DNA of 64,000 nt from Pseudomonadota bacterium. GTDB lineage: Bacteria; Pseudomonadota; Gammaproteobacteria; Competibacterales; Competibacteraceae. A program made the position numbers and the translations under genes. Every line of letters starts with the position of its first letter. Positions within the stretch are counted from its first letter, which is position 1. Where the stretch lies: contig JAUPTV010000149.1 of NCBI GenBank assembly GCA_030917925.1, forward strand, positions 1-64,000, in the 5' to 3' direction. Shown in pieces: positions 1 to 9,714 of the stretch. The notes under the pieces are model-generated. The model worked only from the letters and a program-made list of their open reading frames with translations. It searched no databases and had not been told where the DNA came from.

Positions 1-129
1 CCCGGCTTTCCACATCCGCCACGCCCCTCGGTACGACAAGCCTTGTGATTTTGCCCATACGCTGAGTTTCATGCCGTATATATTATGCTTTTATACCATG
101 TTATACAATAAAAATTTCAATAGTTGAAA

Positions 130-151
130 CCCCTCCTTGACCAAGGAGGGG
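130..151 (-). terminator. Intrinsic terminator-like hairpin after glgX
   Basis: A perfect 9-bp stem (CCCCTCCTT/AAGGAGGGG) with a 4-nt loop lies about 30 bases past the glgX stop. Read on the minus strand it is followed by TTT and an AT-rich stretch, so it probably ends glgX transcription. The T-run is short and interrupted, so efficiency is uncertain. Confidence 0.55.
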
Positions 152-181
152 GATCGCTGCGAGTGAAACTACAGGCTGCGC

Positions 182-2326
182 TTACCGAACTGACGCTTCG
201 TCGTTGAGAGCGAAGACGGTTACCGCGCGTGGTTCCATCTGAAAATCATCGCCATTGCGCAGCAGAAATTCGCCCGGCGCCAACTGCGGACGCGCCGTGT
301 CAAGCAGACAGCGCCACTGATTGGCACCGCGCACGGTCGGCATTTGCACCGGGATCGACGTGTGACCGGCATTGAAAAAGATGAGCAGCGTATCGTCCGT
401 CTCCGGATAGCCGTCGGGAGTGAAATACTCCCCCGCATCGCCGGCCAGCAACATGCCAATGCACCGCGCCTTGGGTTCCTGCCAGTGGTAATCCGCCATG
501 GCGCTGCCGCCGGGGCTGATCCATTCCACATCACGCAGCCCGTTGATTTTGGAAATCTGCAAGCCGTGGAGAAAACGGGTGCGGCGCAATACCGGATGTT
601 CCCGGCGCAGACTGATCAGTCGGCGGGTGAAATCCAGAAACTCCTGTTCCTCCGGGGGCAAGTCCTTCCAGTTCAGCCAGTTGATTTCATTATCCTGGCA
701 ATAGGCATTGTTATTGCCGCCCTGGCTACGGCCAAACTCATCACCGGCCAGCAACATCGGTGCGCCCTGAGCCAACAGCAGTGTCGCCAGCATATTGCGC
801 CGCTGTCGCAAACGGAGTTGCTGAATAGCCGGATCAGTGGTCGGTCCTTCAACGCCGTAGTTATTACTGAAATTGGAAGGATGACCGTCGCGATTGTTTT
901 CGCCATTGGCTTCATTATGGCGGTCGTTATAGCTGACCAGATCAGCCAGGGTGAAACCGTCGTGGCTGGCGACATAGTTCACGGAGGCCCAGGGCCGCCG
1001 ACAATCGTGTTCAAACAGATCGCTGGAAGCCAACAGATTCGGGGCCAACCGCGATAACATCCCGTCATGCCCACACCAGAAGCCGCGCACCGTGTCACGG
1101 AACCGGTCATTCCATTCGGCAGTCCCGGCAGGGAAACTACCGAGTTGATAGCCACCTGGTCCGATATCCCACGGTTCCGCAATGATTTTGACCCGCGACA
1201 TAGCCGGGTCTTGGCGGATCGCATCGAAAAAGCCGCCGCCCCGGTCATAACCATAATCTTCCCGGCCCAAGGTGACCGCCAGATCAAAGCGGAAGCCGTC
1301 AACATGCATCTCGTTGACCCAGTAGCGCAGGCTGTCCATGACCATCTGCAGAACGCGGGGGTGGATCAGATTCAGCGTATTACCGCAGCCAGTGTCATTG
1401 ATGTAATAGCGGCGGTCATCCGGTCGCAGTCGGTAATACGAAGCGTTATCGATGCCCTTGAAACTAAGCGTTGGCCCCATCTGATCGCCCTCAGCGGTGT
1501 GGTTATAGACCACATCCAGCAGCACCTCGATGCCGGCGTCATGCAGACGTTTGACCATGGTTTTGAATTCCGCCAGATCGCCGCCGCTCAGATAGCGCGT
1601 TTCCGGAGCGAAGAAGCACAGCGTGTTGTAGCCCCAGTAGTTGCGCAAACCCCGGTCGGTGAGAAACCGGTCATCGACAAAAGCGTGAACCGGCATCAGC
1701 TCCACAGCGGTAATGCCCAGCGATTGGAGATGTTTAATAATTTCTGGATGGGCCATCCCGGCGAAGGTGCCGCGCAGGTGGTGGGGGATGCCCTCATGCC
1801 GGATCGTAAAGCCGCGCACATGGTTTTCATAAATGAGAGTTTGCGTCCAGGGGATTTCCGGTTGCCGGTCGCCTTCCCAGTTAAAAGTGGTGTCCACTAC
1901 CGCGCACTTGAGCATATCCCGGGCGTTATCACGGGTATCGAACGACAAATCGGCGTTGCCATGACCGACCTGATAGCCGCAATGTTCATCGCGCAGATGC
2001 AGCGAACCATAGAATTGCTTGGCGTAAGGATCAAGCAACAACTTGTGGTGATTGAAGCGGTGGCCAATCTGGGGTTCGTAGGGACCGGAGACCCGGTAGC
2101 CATACAGTGCGCCTGGCCATAAACCGGGGACATAGCCATGCCAGATCTGATCGGTATGTTCGGGCAGCACCAGTCGCTCGATCTCACGCTGGCCCGAGGA
2201 ATCAAACAGGCATAATTCAACTTTTTCGGCATGAGCGGAGAACAGCGCAAAATTGACGCCTTTCCCATCCCAGGTAGCGCCGAGCGGATAGGATTTGCCT
2301 GGCCAGACGCGAGCGCGCAACGACAT
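182..2326 (-). CDS. glgX: Glycogen debranching enzyme GlgX (isoamylase type)
   Basis: 714-residue GH13 enzyme that hydrolyses alpha-1,6 branches left after phosphorylase trimming of glycogen. The N-terminal CBM48-like segment begins near KSYPLGATWDGKGVNFALFS. The catalytic barrel follows, with the nucleophile in DGFRFDLAVTL, the general acid in IIAEPWDIG and the transition-state Asp in YVASHDGFTL. Length is normal for GlgX. A purine-rich GGAGG-type ribosome site (palindromic CCTCCGGAGG) precedes the ATG. It is transcribed away from the other glycogen genes and ends at a terminator-like hairpin. In this setting it acts with GlgB, GlgC and MalQ in glycogen turnover. Confidence 0.95.
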   Translation of the reverse strand: MSLRARVWPGKSYPLGATWDGKGVNFALFSAHAEKVELCLFDSSGQREIERLVLPEHTDQIWHGYVPGLWPGALYGYRVSGPYEPQIGHRFNHHKLLLDPYAKQFYGSLHLRDEHCGYQVGHGNADLSFDTRDNARDMLKCAVVDTTFNWEGDRQPEIPWTQTLIYENHVRGFTIRHEGIPHHLRGTFAGMAHPEIIKHLQSLGITAVELMPVHAFVDDRFLTDRGLRNYWGYNTLCFFAPETRYLSGGDLAEFKTMVKRLHDAGIEVLLDVVYNHTAEGDQMGPTLSFKGIDNASYYRLRPDDRRYYINDTGCGNTLNLIHPRVLQMVMDSLRYWVNEMHVDGFRFDLAVTLGREDYGYDRGGGFFDAIRQDPAMSRVKIIAEPWDIGPGGYQLGSFPAGTAEWNDRFRDTVRGFWCGHDGMLSRLAPNLLASSDLFEHDCRRPWASVNYVASHDGFTLADLVSYNDRHNEANGENNRDGHPSNFSNNYGVEGPTTDPAIQQLRLRQRRNMLATLLLAQGAPMLLAGDEFGRSQGGNNNAYCQDNEINWLNWKDLPPEEQEFLDFTRRLISLRREHPVLRRTRFLHGLQISKINGLRDVEWISPGGSAMADYHWQEPKARCIGMLLAGDAGEYFTPDGYPETDDTLLIFFNAGHTSIPVQMPTVRGANQWRCLLDTARPQLAPGEFLLRNGDDFQMEPRAVTVFALNDEASVR

Positions 2327-2483
2327 AATGAAGCCTCCGGAGGTTCGAATAAAGGGTGATTATCGCCGGTCCGGCATCGCAGGATGCCCGTCCCGACGGT
2401 TCAGGATCAGTTCAATGATTTCAGGATAGCTGAAGGCGGGACAATATGGGGAACGCCCGTTGATTTTTGCTGTTTTTATACCA

Positions 2484-3401
2484 TCATCTTCTGCGAAAAG
2501 GCATTCGATAGCGATGAATACGCATCGCCGGAAGAAACGGCTCATCCTCAATCCGCACATCAGCGCGGCGCAGACGTGGATTCATCAGCAAGTCAGGCGC
2601 GGTCGGCACGAAATCCGGCAACGACTCGCCCGGTTGCAAAGGGATTAAAATCGGCAGCGGTGTTTGCATCAACCGACGCTCTACGCCAGAACCCTCGGGG
2701 ACGGCAAAGACAACATTCGCCCGCAGATGAGGGCAAACGCTACGCACCCGGGCCAGCATCTCATCCTCCGGAATCCCGGCCAGTCGCTGCAATTCCTGAT
2801 CAATCTCCGGGGTCTCGATCCGCTGTTCCAGCAAGCGCCGGGCATCGGCAACGCTCGTCCGCTGAATCACTCGGCCCTGTTTGGACCAGGTAAAGCCGAC
2901 TTTCAACGGACGCCGGTCGAGAAGGGGAATATGCCGATAGGCTTGCTTGAGATTCAGACGAGCAGCGCCCATTCGACGCATAGCGGCAGCAACAACTTCC
3001 TGACGGCGATGCAAGTCAGCCATCGCCGCCGTCGCCTCAGCGCGAGCCAGGGACTTTAAAGCCAATACCGCCGCCTTAAAGTCATCTTTAACCACATTAC
3101 ACGTCTGCGCCGCCGCCATCGTTTCAGGACTGGCACCGACCAGACCAGGGCAAGTCAGCGTTTCCCGACCATCCTGACCATCCTCATACCACAGCGCCCG
3201 ATAGAGTTGAATGGCCTTAAAACGCATATCCAACTGATCCAGAACTTCCGCATCGGTGCGTGAGACCCAGACCGGCAAAGCGGCGTCATGACGAACCGCC
3301 GTACAAAAATTATCGAGATGCGTTAAAAAAGCCTCGAAACTTTCCAGAAGCGCTACACGCAATGTCACTGATGAACAAGCCGTCAGCGGAACAGACATCA
3401 T
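2484..3401 (-). CDS. Tus/Ter-family DNA replication terminus site-binding-like protein
   Basis: 305-residue basic protein, close to the length of E. coli Tus (309). The middle segment LNLKQAYRHIPLLDRRPLKV and the following GFTWSKQGRVIQRTSVADAR align by eye with the Tus region containing NAYRTLTVLHDPATLRFGW. The C-terminal TPLPILIP...LPD also resembles Tus TPLIALIN...VPD. Tus binds Ter sites and blocks the replisome from one side. The stretch around Tus His144 does not align cleanly, so the fork-locking function may not be kept. I found no convincing Ter site in the 80 bases upstream. The gene lies between glgX and cysB with no functional link. Family call moderate, function uncertain. Confidence 0.6.
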   Translation of the reverse strand: MMSVPLTACSSVTLRVALLESFEAFLTHLDNFCTAVRHDAALPVWVSRTDAEVLDQLDMRFKAIQLYRALWYEDGQDGRETLTCPGLVGASPETMAAAQTCNVVKDDFKAAVLALKSLARAEATAAMADLHRRQEVVAAAMRRMGAARLNLKQAYRHIPLLDRRPLKVGFTWSKQGRVIQRTSVADARRLLEQRIETPEIDQELQRLAGIPEDEMLARVRSVCPHLRANVVFAVPEGSGVERRLMQTPLPILIPLQPGESLPDFVPTAPDLLMNPRLRRADVRIEDEPFLPAMRIHRYRMPFRRR

Positions 3402-3481
3402 AATTTCCTTTTTATATCATCATCTATATAATTACTTAAACCCACAGAATCTTCAACCTTTACTTCAAAACGAAAAAGATA

Positions 3482-4456
3482 TCAAAAAACCGGCAATTCC
3501 AATCCTGCAAACAACAATTCCACCTCCTCAAACGATCTCGCCTGTTCCACCTGCCGAACACGCTCACGAGTCAAATGTGGTGCAAAAAGCTGCATAAAGT
3601 CGTACATATAACAACGCAAAAAAGTACCATGCCGAAAACCAATCCGGGTCATATTAGCAGCAAACAGATGCCCAGCATCTATCCGCACTAAATCCTGATC
3701 ATAGTGAGCGTCATACGCCATCCGCGCCACAATACCCACCCCCACTCCCAGTCGAACATAAGTCTTAATAATATCAGCATCTGTCGCAGTAAAAACCACA
3801 TCAGGTTTTAATTGCGCATCACGAAAAGCTGCGTCCAATTGCGAACGACCCGTAAAGCCAAATACATAAGTCACCAACGGATATTGAGCAACATCCTGCA
3901 AAGTCACAAAATCCAGCGCTGCCAACGGATGATCCAGCGGTACCAAAACACAACGTTCCCAAAGATAACAAGGCAACATAACCAGATCCGTAAACAACTC
4001 CATAGCCTCAGTGGCAATCGCAAAATCAACCTCGCCCGACTGAACCAACTCCGCAATCTGCGCCGGCGAACCTTGATGAACTTGCAAAGTCACTGCGGGA
4101 TAACGTTCACGAAATTCCTTAATTACCGATGGCAATGCATAACGAGCTTGAGTGTGCGTCGTTGCTATTGACAAACTACCCCGACGATCATCACGATACT
4201 CTTCCGCCAAAATTTGAATATTATTCACTTCCCGCAGAATATTCTCCGCCTTAACAATAATTTGACGACCCACCGGTGTAACCTCAGTTAAATGCTTGCC
4301 ATTACGACTAAACAACTCTACTCCCAATTCCTCTTCCAATAGACGTAACTGCTTACTAATACCTGGCTGAGAAGTATAAAGCGCTTCAGCGGCAGCAGAA
4401 ATATTCAGATGATTGCGAACAATCGCGATCAAATAGCGTAATTGCTGTAGCTTCAC
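3482..4456 (-). CDS. cysB: CysB-type LysR family transcriptional regulator
   Basis: The N-terminal winged helix-turn-helix begins KLQQLRYLIAIVRNHLNISA and continues AAEALYTSQPGISKQLRLLE, the signature of CysB/Cbl rather than other LysR proteins. The C-terminal effector-binding domain includes ATTHTQARYALP, as in CysB, which senses N-acetylserine. I chose the GTG at 4456 because it gives a 324-residue protein beginning at the family's usual start; a GGAG lies about 10 bases upstream and the GTG directly follows the glgB stop. An in-frame ATG at 4495 would add 13 residues and overlap glgB. In E. coli CysB activates sulfate assimilation; co-transcription with glgB is odd and may be incidental. 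Confidence 0.85.
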   Translation of the reverse strand: MKLQQLRYLIAIVRNHLNISAAAEALYTSQPGISKQLRLLEEELGVELFSRNGKHLTEVTPVGRQIIVKAENILREVNNIQILAEEYRDDRRGSLSIATTHTQARYALPSVIKEFRERYPAVTLQVHQGSPAQIAELVQSGEVDFAIATEAMELFTDLVMLPCYLWERCVLVPLDHPLAALDFVTLQDVAQYPLVTYVFGFTGRSQLDAAFRDAQLKPDVVFTATDADIIKTYVRLGVGVGIVARMAYDAHYDQDLVRIDAGHLFAANMTRIGFRHGTFLRCYMYDFMQLFAPHLTRERVRQVEQARSFEEVELLFAGLELPVF

Positions 4457-4457
4457 C

Positions 4458-6716
4458 TCAATAAGACTCCACTTCAGTCGCCTCCCCCTGGACATGAAAA
4501 GGCGTGAGCACCAAACCTGTCAGTGGCGGCAGATCTACCAGCAACGAATAAGGCTGCCCCATGTGTGGAACAGAAAACGCCCGCAGATCCTGATTAATCA
4601 CCCCACCACCGGCATAACATCGCGCATCCGAATTCAGTATTTCACGATAAATACCGGAGGATGGCGCACCAACTCGATAACCCAAACGCGCCACCGCCGC
4701 AAAATTAAGAATCACCACTGCAGCATCACCCGTTTCCACAAGCCGCCGCAAATAAACCACCACCGAATGCGCCGCATCATGGCAGTCCAGCCACTCAAAA
4801 CCTTCCTGCGCAAATTCACAACCATGCAAGTACGACAATTCGCGGTAAAGACGATTCAAATCGCATACTAATCGCTGCAATCCGCTATGCTCCACCTTCG
4901 CCAACAAATCCCAATCCAGCACACCGGCATGATTCCATTCCCGTTCCTGACAAAATTCATTGCCCATGAACAAAAATTTCTTGCCCGGATAAGTCCACAT
5001 ATAAACGTAAAGCAATCGCAGATTCGCAAAGCGCTGAATACGATCTCCGGCCATCCGAGTCATCAACGAACCCTTACCATGCACTACCTCATCATGAGAG
5101 AGCGGCAGCATAAAGTTTTCGGTAAAAGCATACAGTAATCCAAAAGTCAGCAACTCATGATGATGGCGACGCAAACCCGGATCGAGCATAAGATACTCCA
5201 AAGTGTCATGCATCCAGCCCATATTCCACTTCATACCAAACCCCAGCCCTCCCATCCAGGCCGGACGAGTCACCAACGGCCAAGCCGTCGATTCCTCAGC
5301 AATCATTAATACCCCCGGATAACGCCGATGAATCACATCATTCATCTCACGCAGAAAAGCAATAGCCTCCAGATTCTCATTACCTCCAAAAGGATTGGGT
5401 ATCCATTCACCGGATTCCCGTGCGTAATCCAAGTAAAGCATTGAGGTCACAGCATCCACCCGCAAGCCATCCAGGTGACACTCTTCCAACCAGAAGCAAG
5501 CACTGGCCAGCAGAAAATTCTTCACCTGATTACAGCCATAATTAAAGACCAGCGTTCCCCAACTGCGATGCTCACGGCGGGCCGGATCGGCATATTCATA
5601 CAAATAGGAACCATCAAAACAGGCCAAACCGTGTGCATCCTTGGGAAAATGGCCAGGAACCCAATCCAGAATGACGCCAATACCAGCCTGATGACAATAA
5701 TCTACAAAACCGCAAAAATCCTTCAACGTCCCATGACGACTGGTGGGAGCAAAATAACCGGTTGGCTGATAACCCCAGGAAGCATCCAGAGGATGCTCAG
5801 TAATCGGCATCAACTCAATATGGGTAAAGCCCAGAGAACCAACATACGCGACCAACCGCCGCGCCAACTCCCCATAACTCAAGTAACCCCCATCAGCATT
5901 CTTCTGCCAGGAACCCAGATGGACCTCATAGACAGATAGCGGCGACTGTTCTGGACGCAAGCGCCGCCGCCGGGCCATCCAAACCTCATCGCGCCACGGA
6001 TAGGCGGCATGATCAACGACCAGCGAAGCCACATCCGGGCGGCGCTCAAAACCCCGACCATAAGGATCGCTTTTACGCAACAGCTCGCCAGTTTCCCGGG
6101 TACGAATTTCAAACTGATAACGCATCCCTGCGCCCACCTCCGGCATGAACAACTCCCAAACCGACCCTCGCCGCCGCAGCGGATGAGATCGGCCATCCCA
6201 ACCATTGAAGTCGCCGACCACACTGACGCGTTCAGCACTCGGTGCCCAAACCGAAAACAGCGTTCCCTCAATACCATCAATCTGACGCGAGTGTGCGCCC
6301 AGCACTCGATAGGCATGCAGATGTCGACCTTCATTAAACAAATGCAGATCGTACAAACTCAGTTGCGGAGCAAAACTGTAAGGATCATAACCAGCATATT
6401 CATCACCCTTAGCGTCAACCCATGCCAACCGATAATGCAACGGCAAAGCGTCCGTCACGCCGTTCCATTCAAACAAGTCCGTTTGAGCCAATCGCTGCAG
6501 GGGTTGGCCCAACTCGACAAGTTGGATCTGTTGAGCCCCCGGTATAAACACCCGAACAATGACGCGATCACCGTGACCATGGTGACCCAGCACTGCAAAC
6601 GGGTCAGAATGTCGTCCCTGCCACAGCAGAAGAGCGTCATGAATCAAACGATGATCCTCAGGCTGGGTCAAGTGATTATTATCAGAATTATCAAAGTAGG
6701 TCATCGGCGCATTCAA
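4458..6716 (-). CDS. glgB: 1,4-alpha-glucan branching enzyme GlgB
   Basis: 752-residue GH13 enzyme that cuts alpha-1,4 glucan and re-attaches it by alpha-1,6 bonds to branch glycogen. It has the N-terminal N1/CBM48 region (DPFAVLGHHGHGDRVIVRVF), a second CBM48-like segment (GTLFSVWAPSAERVSVVGDF) and a GH13 barrel with nucleophile in LDGLRVDAVTSMLY, acid in MIAEESTAWP and the LSHDEVVHGKGSL motif. Length is normal for a two-N-domain GlgB. It is divergent from glgC, with about 190 bp between their starts. This gene and cysB show an A/C-rich, G-poor plus strand and more A/T at third codon positions than glgX, glgC or malQ. Confidence 0.95.
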   Translation of the reverse strand: MNAPMTYFDNSDNNHLTQPEDHRLIHDALLLWQGRHSDPFAVLGHHGHGDRVIVRVFIPGAQQIQLVELGQPLQRLAQTDLFEWNGVTDALPLHYRLAWVDAKGDEYAGYDPYSFAPQLSLYDLHLFNEGRHLHAYRVLGAHSRQIDGIEGTLFSVWAPSAERVSVVGDFNGWDGRSHPLRRRGSVWELFMPEVGAGMRYQFEIRTRETGELLRKSDPYGRGFERRPDVASLVVDHAAYPWRDEVWMARRRRLRPEQSPLSVYEVHLGSWQKNADGGYLSYGELARRLVAYVGSLGFTHIELMPITEHPLDASWGYQPTGYFAPTSRHGTLKDFCGFVDYCHQAGIGVILDWVPGHFPKDAHGLACFDGSYLYEYADPARREHRSWGTLVFNYGCNQVKNFLLASACFWLEECHLDGLRVDAVTSMLYLDYARESGEWIPNPFGGNENLEAIAFLREMNDVIHRRYPGVLMIAEESTAWPLVTRPAWMGGLGFGMKWNMGWMHDTLEYLMLDPGLRRHHHELLTFGLLYAFTENFMLPLSHDEVVHGKGSLMTRMAGDRIQRFANLRLLYVYMWTYPGKKFLFMGNEFCQEREWNHAGVLDWDLLAKVEHSGLQRLVCDLNRLYRELSYLHGCEFAQEGFEWLDCHDAAHSVVVYLRRLVETGDAAVVILNFAAVARLGYRVGAPSSGIYREILNSDARCYAGGGVINQDLRAFSVPHMGQPYSLLVDLPPLTGLVLTPFHVQGEATEVESY

Positions 6717-6906
6717 TCATCCTGCCCTCCTACCCAGCGCTGGATCAGGCAAGATATTTCAAGTGACAGGAAACTACGTTCAGAAACGTCTATATTTAGA
6801 GGGTTCAGCAGTACACGGCTGCCCACACATTCGCCAATGGACGGCCTATCGCTACCGCATCAAACCCATTTATCCGAAAAGCATACCAAAGAGGGGAATA
6901 AAACGC

Positions 6907-8178
6907 ATGAGCGCCGCCATCACCTCACGCTTCGTCAGCCGCCTGACCCGGGAAACGCTGGCGCTGATTCTAGCCGGCGGCCGCGGCAGCCGGCTTAAAC
7001 AACTCACGCTGTGGCGAGCCAAACCGGCAACGCCCTTCGGCGGCAAGTATCGAATCATCGATTTTCCTCTATCCAACTGCCTGAACTCGGGCATTCGACG
7101 AGTTTGCGTACTGACCCAGTATAAAGCACATTCCCTCATTCAGCACATCCAGCGGGGATGGGGATTTTTACGCGGTGAATTTGGGGAATTTGTAGAATTG
7201 CTACCGGCTCAGCAGCGCCTCGACGAGGCTTCATGGTACAAAGGAACCGCCGATGCTGTATATCAAAATCTGGACATAATTCGCAATCATGCGCCGGAAT
7301 TTGTCCTCATCCTGGCGGGCGACCACATTTACAAAATGGACTACGGGCCGATGCTGGCGCACCATGTCGAAAGCAAGGCTGACGTGACCCTGGGCTGCAT
7401 TGAGGCTCCGCGTGAGCGGGCGCATGAATTCGGGGTCGTGACCGTCAATGAACGTGGCGAAATTACTCAATTTATCGAAAAACCGGAACACCCAGAGGGA
7501 CTACCCGGACGCAGCGACACCACGTTGGTCTCCATGGGTATCTATGTGTTTAATACGGCCTTCCTCTATCAACAACTGCTCGACGATGCCGCCCGCACCC
7601 ACTCTGACCATGACTTTAGCCGGGACATTTTGCCCATACTACTCGAACACTATCGCGTAGTCGCCTATCCTTTCCAGGATGTGCAGACCAAAACACAGAG
7701 CTATTGGCGGGATGTCGGCACGGTTGATGCCTTCTGGTCGGCCAACATGGAAATTGTCGGCATTGACCCGGAGTTGAATTTATACGACAGGAACTGGCCG
7801 ATCTGGACTTACCAGGATCAAGCGCCGCCCGCCAAATTCGTCTTCGATGATGATGGCCGACGCGGAATGGCGGTCGATTCCATGGTCGCGGATGGCTGCA
7901 TTGTGTCCGGCGGCTACGTCAATCATTCTTTACTGTTTCCCCAGGTGCAGGTTCATTCCTACGTCCACTTACGCGATGCCGTCGTGCTTCCAGAAGTCGA
8001 TGTTGGCCGTTACTGTCGGCTGCGCAAGGTCATCATTGACCGGGGTTGCGTCATTCCCCCCGGTACGGTGATTGGCGAGGATACCGAAGAAGATGCCCGA
8101 CGATTTTATCGGACCGAGCAAGGGGTGGTGCTGGTCACCCGCGAGATGCTCGGCCAAGAAGCGCACCACATTCGCTGA
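6907..8178 (+). CDS. glgC: Glucose-1-phosphate adenylyltransferase GlgC
   Basis: 423-residue ADP-glucose pyrophosphorylase, the committed step of glycogen synthesis (ATP + glucose-1-P to ADP-glucose + PPi). Nucleotide-binding motif [20 protein letters not shown], then [20 protein letters not shown], the substrate-site [13 protein letters not shown], and a C-terminal left-handed beta-helix with repeated V/I-rich turns ending in [10 protein letters not shown] chose the ATG at 6907 because a GAGGGG ribosome site lies just upstream and the family start is near; a longer frame from 6763 has no family-like extension. It is followed 39 bases later by malQ, probably in one operon. Confidence 0.95.
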   Translation: MSAAITSRFVSRLTRETLALILAGGRGSRLKQLTLWRAKPATPFGGKYRIIDFPLSNCLNSGIRRVCVLTQYKAHSLIQHIQRGWGFLRGEFGEFVELLPAQQRLDEASWYKGTADAVYQNLDIIRNHAPEFVLILAGDHIYKMDYGPMLAHHVESKADVTLGCIEAPRERAHEFGVVTVNERGEITQFIEKPEHPEGLPGRSDTTLVSMGIYVFNTAFLYQQLLDDAARTHSDHDFSRDILPILLEHYRVVAYPFQDVQTKTQSYWRDVGTVDAFWSANMEIVGIDPELNLYDRNWPIWTYQDQAPPAKFVFDDDGRRGMAVDSMVADGCIVSGGYVNHSLLFPQVQVHSYVHLRDAVVLPEVDVGRYCRLRKVIIDRGCVIPPGTVIGEDTEEDARRFYRTEQGVVLVTREMLGQEAHHIR

Positions 8179-8217
8179 TGTACCTTTCAAAAAACCACCC
8201 AACGAGGTTAATTCTTC

Positions 8218-9693
8218 ATGAGCATGGCTTCGCCACTTGAACGGCGCCGCGCAGGACTGCTATTACACCCAACTTCACTCCCCGGTCAGTACGACAATGG
8301 CGATCTGGGACCGAATGCCTATCGATTCATCGAATGGCTGGCGGCCTGTGGATTCACCGTCTGGCAAACCTTGCCGCTGGGGCCGCCCCATGACGACTTA
8401 TCCCCATACTCCGCACAATCCGCCCATGCCGGCAATCCGCGCCTGATTGCGCTGGAACCGCTCATCGAGGCGGGCTGGTTAGCGCCAGATGCGGGACCCC
8501 GTGCAGGGGAAGACGGCTGGGCTTACCGTCAGCGGCGCTTGTTGGAGGCGCACCAGGGTTTCCAGGAACGCGGTGGCGCTGAACGAGAGACTTATTCCGT
8601 ATTCCAGCGTCATCACGCACACTGGCTAGACGACTATGCGCTCTATCAAGCGATTCGAGCAACCCACCGGCAAAAAGCCTGGTTTGACTGGCCCCGCGAC
8701 CTTCGCGACCGGCGTCCGGAGGCACTGGCTAATGTACGCATCGATGCCGCTCCGGTCATCGATCAACGTAAATTTGAACAGTTTCTGTTTTTCCAGCAAT
8801 GGACGGCGCTCAAGCAGCATGCCAATGAGCACGGCATCCTGATCTTTGGCGATATTCCGTTATTCGTCGGTTATGACAGTGCTGATGTGTGGGCGGAGCG
8901 TGAAGCCTTTTTGCTGGACGCCGAAGGACGGCGCAAAGTGGTCGCTGGAGTGCCGCCGGATTACTTCTCAGCCACCGGCCAATTGTGGGGAAATCCGCAT
9001 TACGATTGGGTCGCCATGCAGGCTAATGATTTCCAGTGGTGGAAGGCGCGCATTCGCACCCAGTTTACGCAATTCGACCTGCTGCGCATTGACCATTTCC
9101 GAGGGCTGGAAGCGTACTGGGAAATTCCTGCCGAAGCGGAGACGGCGATTCATGGCCGCTGGCAGACGGCACCAGGTCAAGCGCTGCTCAGTGCGTTGCG
9201 GGAGGAATTCGGCAATCTGCCCCTGGTTGCCGAAGATTTGGGGATTATTACCCCCGAGGTCGAAGCGTTGCGCGATGAGAATGAGCTGCCGGGCATGAAG
9301 GTGCTGCATTTCGCGTTTGGCGGCGGGGCAGATAATCCCTATTTGCCGCATCATCATGTTCCCAATGCGGTCGCCTACACGGGTACGCATGATAACAACA
9401 CCACGATGGGTTGGTTCGATGAGCTGGATGCCGGAACCCGTCACCATTTGTTTGATTATCTGGGCGGAACAGCGGAAGGGATGCCGGAAGGACTGGTGAG
9501 AGCAGCCTTCGCCTCGGTCGCGCGACTGGCGATAGTGCCCATGCAGGATGTACTGGCGCTGGATGGCGAGCACCGGATGAATCTACCCGGCATTGCCAAC
9601 GGCAACTGGCGTTGGCGATTTGATTGGGAGCAGGTGAAACCGCACATCGCCGGGCATTACCGGCATTTGCTGGAATTGTATGGGCGAATTTAA
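8218..9693 (+). CDS. malQ: 4-alpha-glucanotransferase MalQ (amylomaltase)
   Basis: 491-residue GH77 enzyme that transfers maltooligosaccharides between glucan chains, recycling short dextrins made during glycogen breakdown. It starts AGLLLHPTSLPGQYDNGDLG, the usual GH77 opening. Catalytic signatures are DLLRIDHFRGLEAYW (nucleophile), LVAEDLGIITPEVEAL (acid/base) and YTGTHDNNTTMGW. Length matches the short bacterial amylomaltases. It is downstream of glgC on the same strand and completes the glycogen gene set. A second ATG two codons in is also possible as start. Confidence 0.95.
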   Translation: MSMASPLERRRAGLLLHPTSLPGQYDNGDLGPNAYRFIEWLAACGFTVWQTLPLGPPHDDLSPYSAQSAHAGNPRLIALEPLIEAGWLAPDAGPRAGEDGWAYRQRRLLEAHQGFQERGGAERETYSVFQRHHAHWLDDYALYQAIRATHRQKAWFDWPRDLRDRRPEALANVRIDAAPVIDQRKFEQFLFFQQWTALKQHANEHGILIFGDIPLFVGYDSADVWAEREAFLLDAEGRRKVVAGVPPDYFSATGQLWGNPHYDWVAMQANDFQWWKARIRTQFTQFDLLRIDHFRGLEAYWEIPAEAETAIHGRWQTAPGQALLSALREEFGNLPLVAEDLGIITPEVEALRDENELPGMKVLHFAFGGGADNPYLPHHHVPNAVAYTGTHDNNTTMGWFDELDAGTRHHLFDYLGGTAEGMPEGLVRAAFASVARLAIVPMQDVLALDGEHRMNLPGIANGNWRWRFDWEQVKPHIAGHYRHLLELYGRI

Positions 9694-9714
9694 GGAGGGA
9701 GCAGACCGGACGTT

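Noticed and set aside
115-129. TTTCAATAGTTGAAA as a third copy of the cas3 operator
   Set aside because: It lacks the outer G/C pairs and has a three-base centre; probably a chance AT-rich palindrome near the glgX terminator.
344-2122. Long plus-strand open frames opposite glgX, and similar long frames opposite gltB, the sulfotransferase, thiM and phaC
   Set aside because: They are antisense shadows of clear conserved genes, with no family motifs of their own.
3402-3480. A Ter site upstream of the Tus-like gene (GGGTTTAAGTAATTA)
   Set aside because: It needs a gap to align with the Ter consensus and misses core bases.
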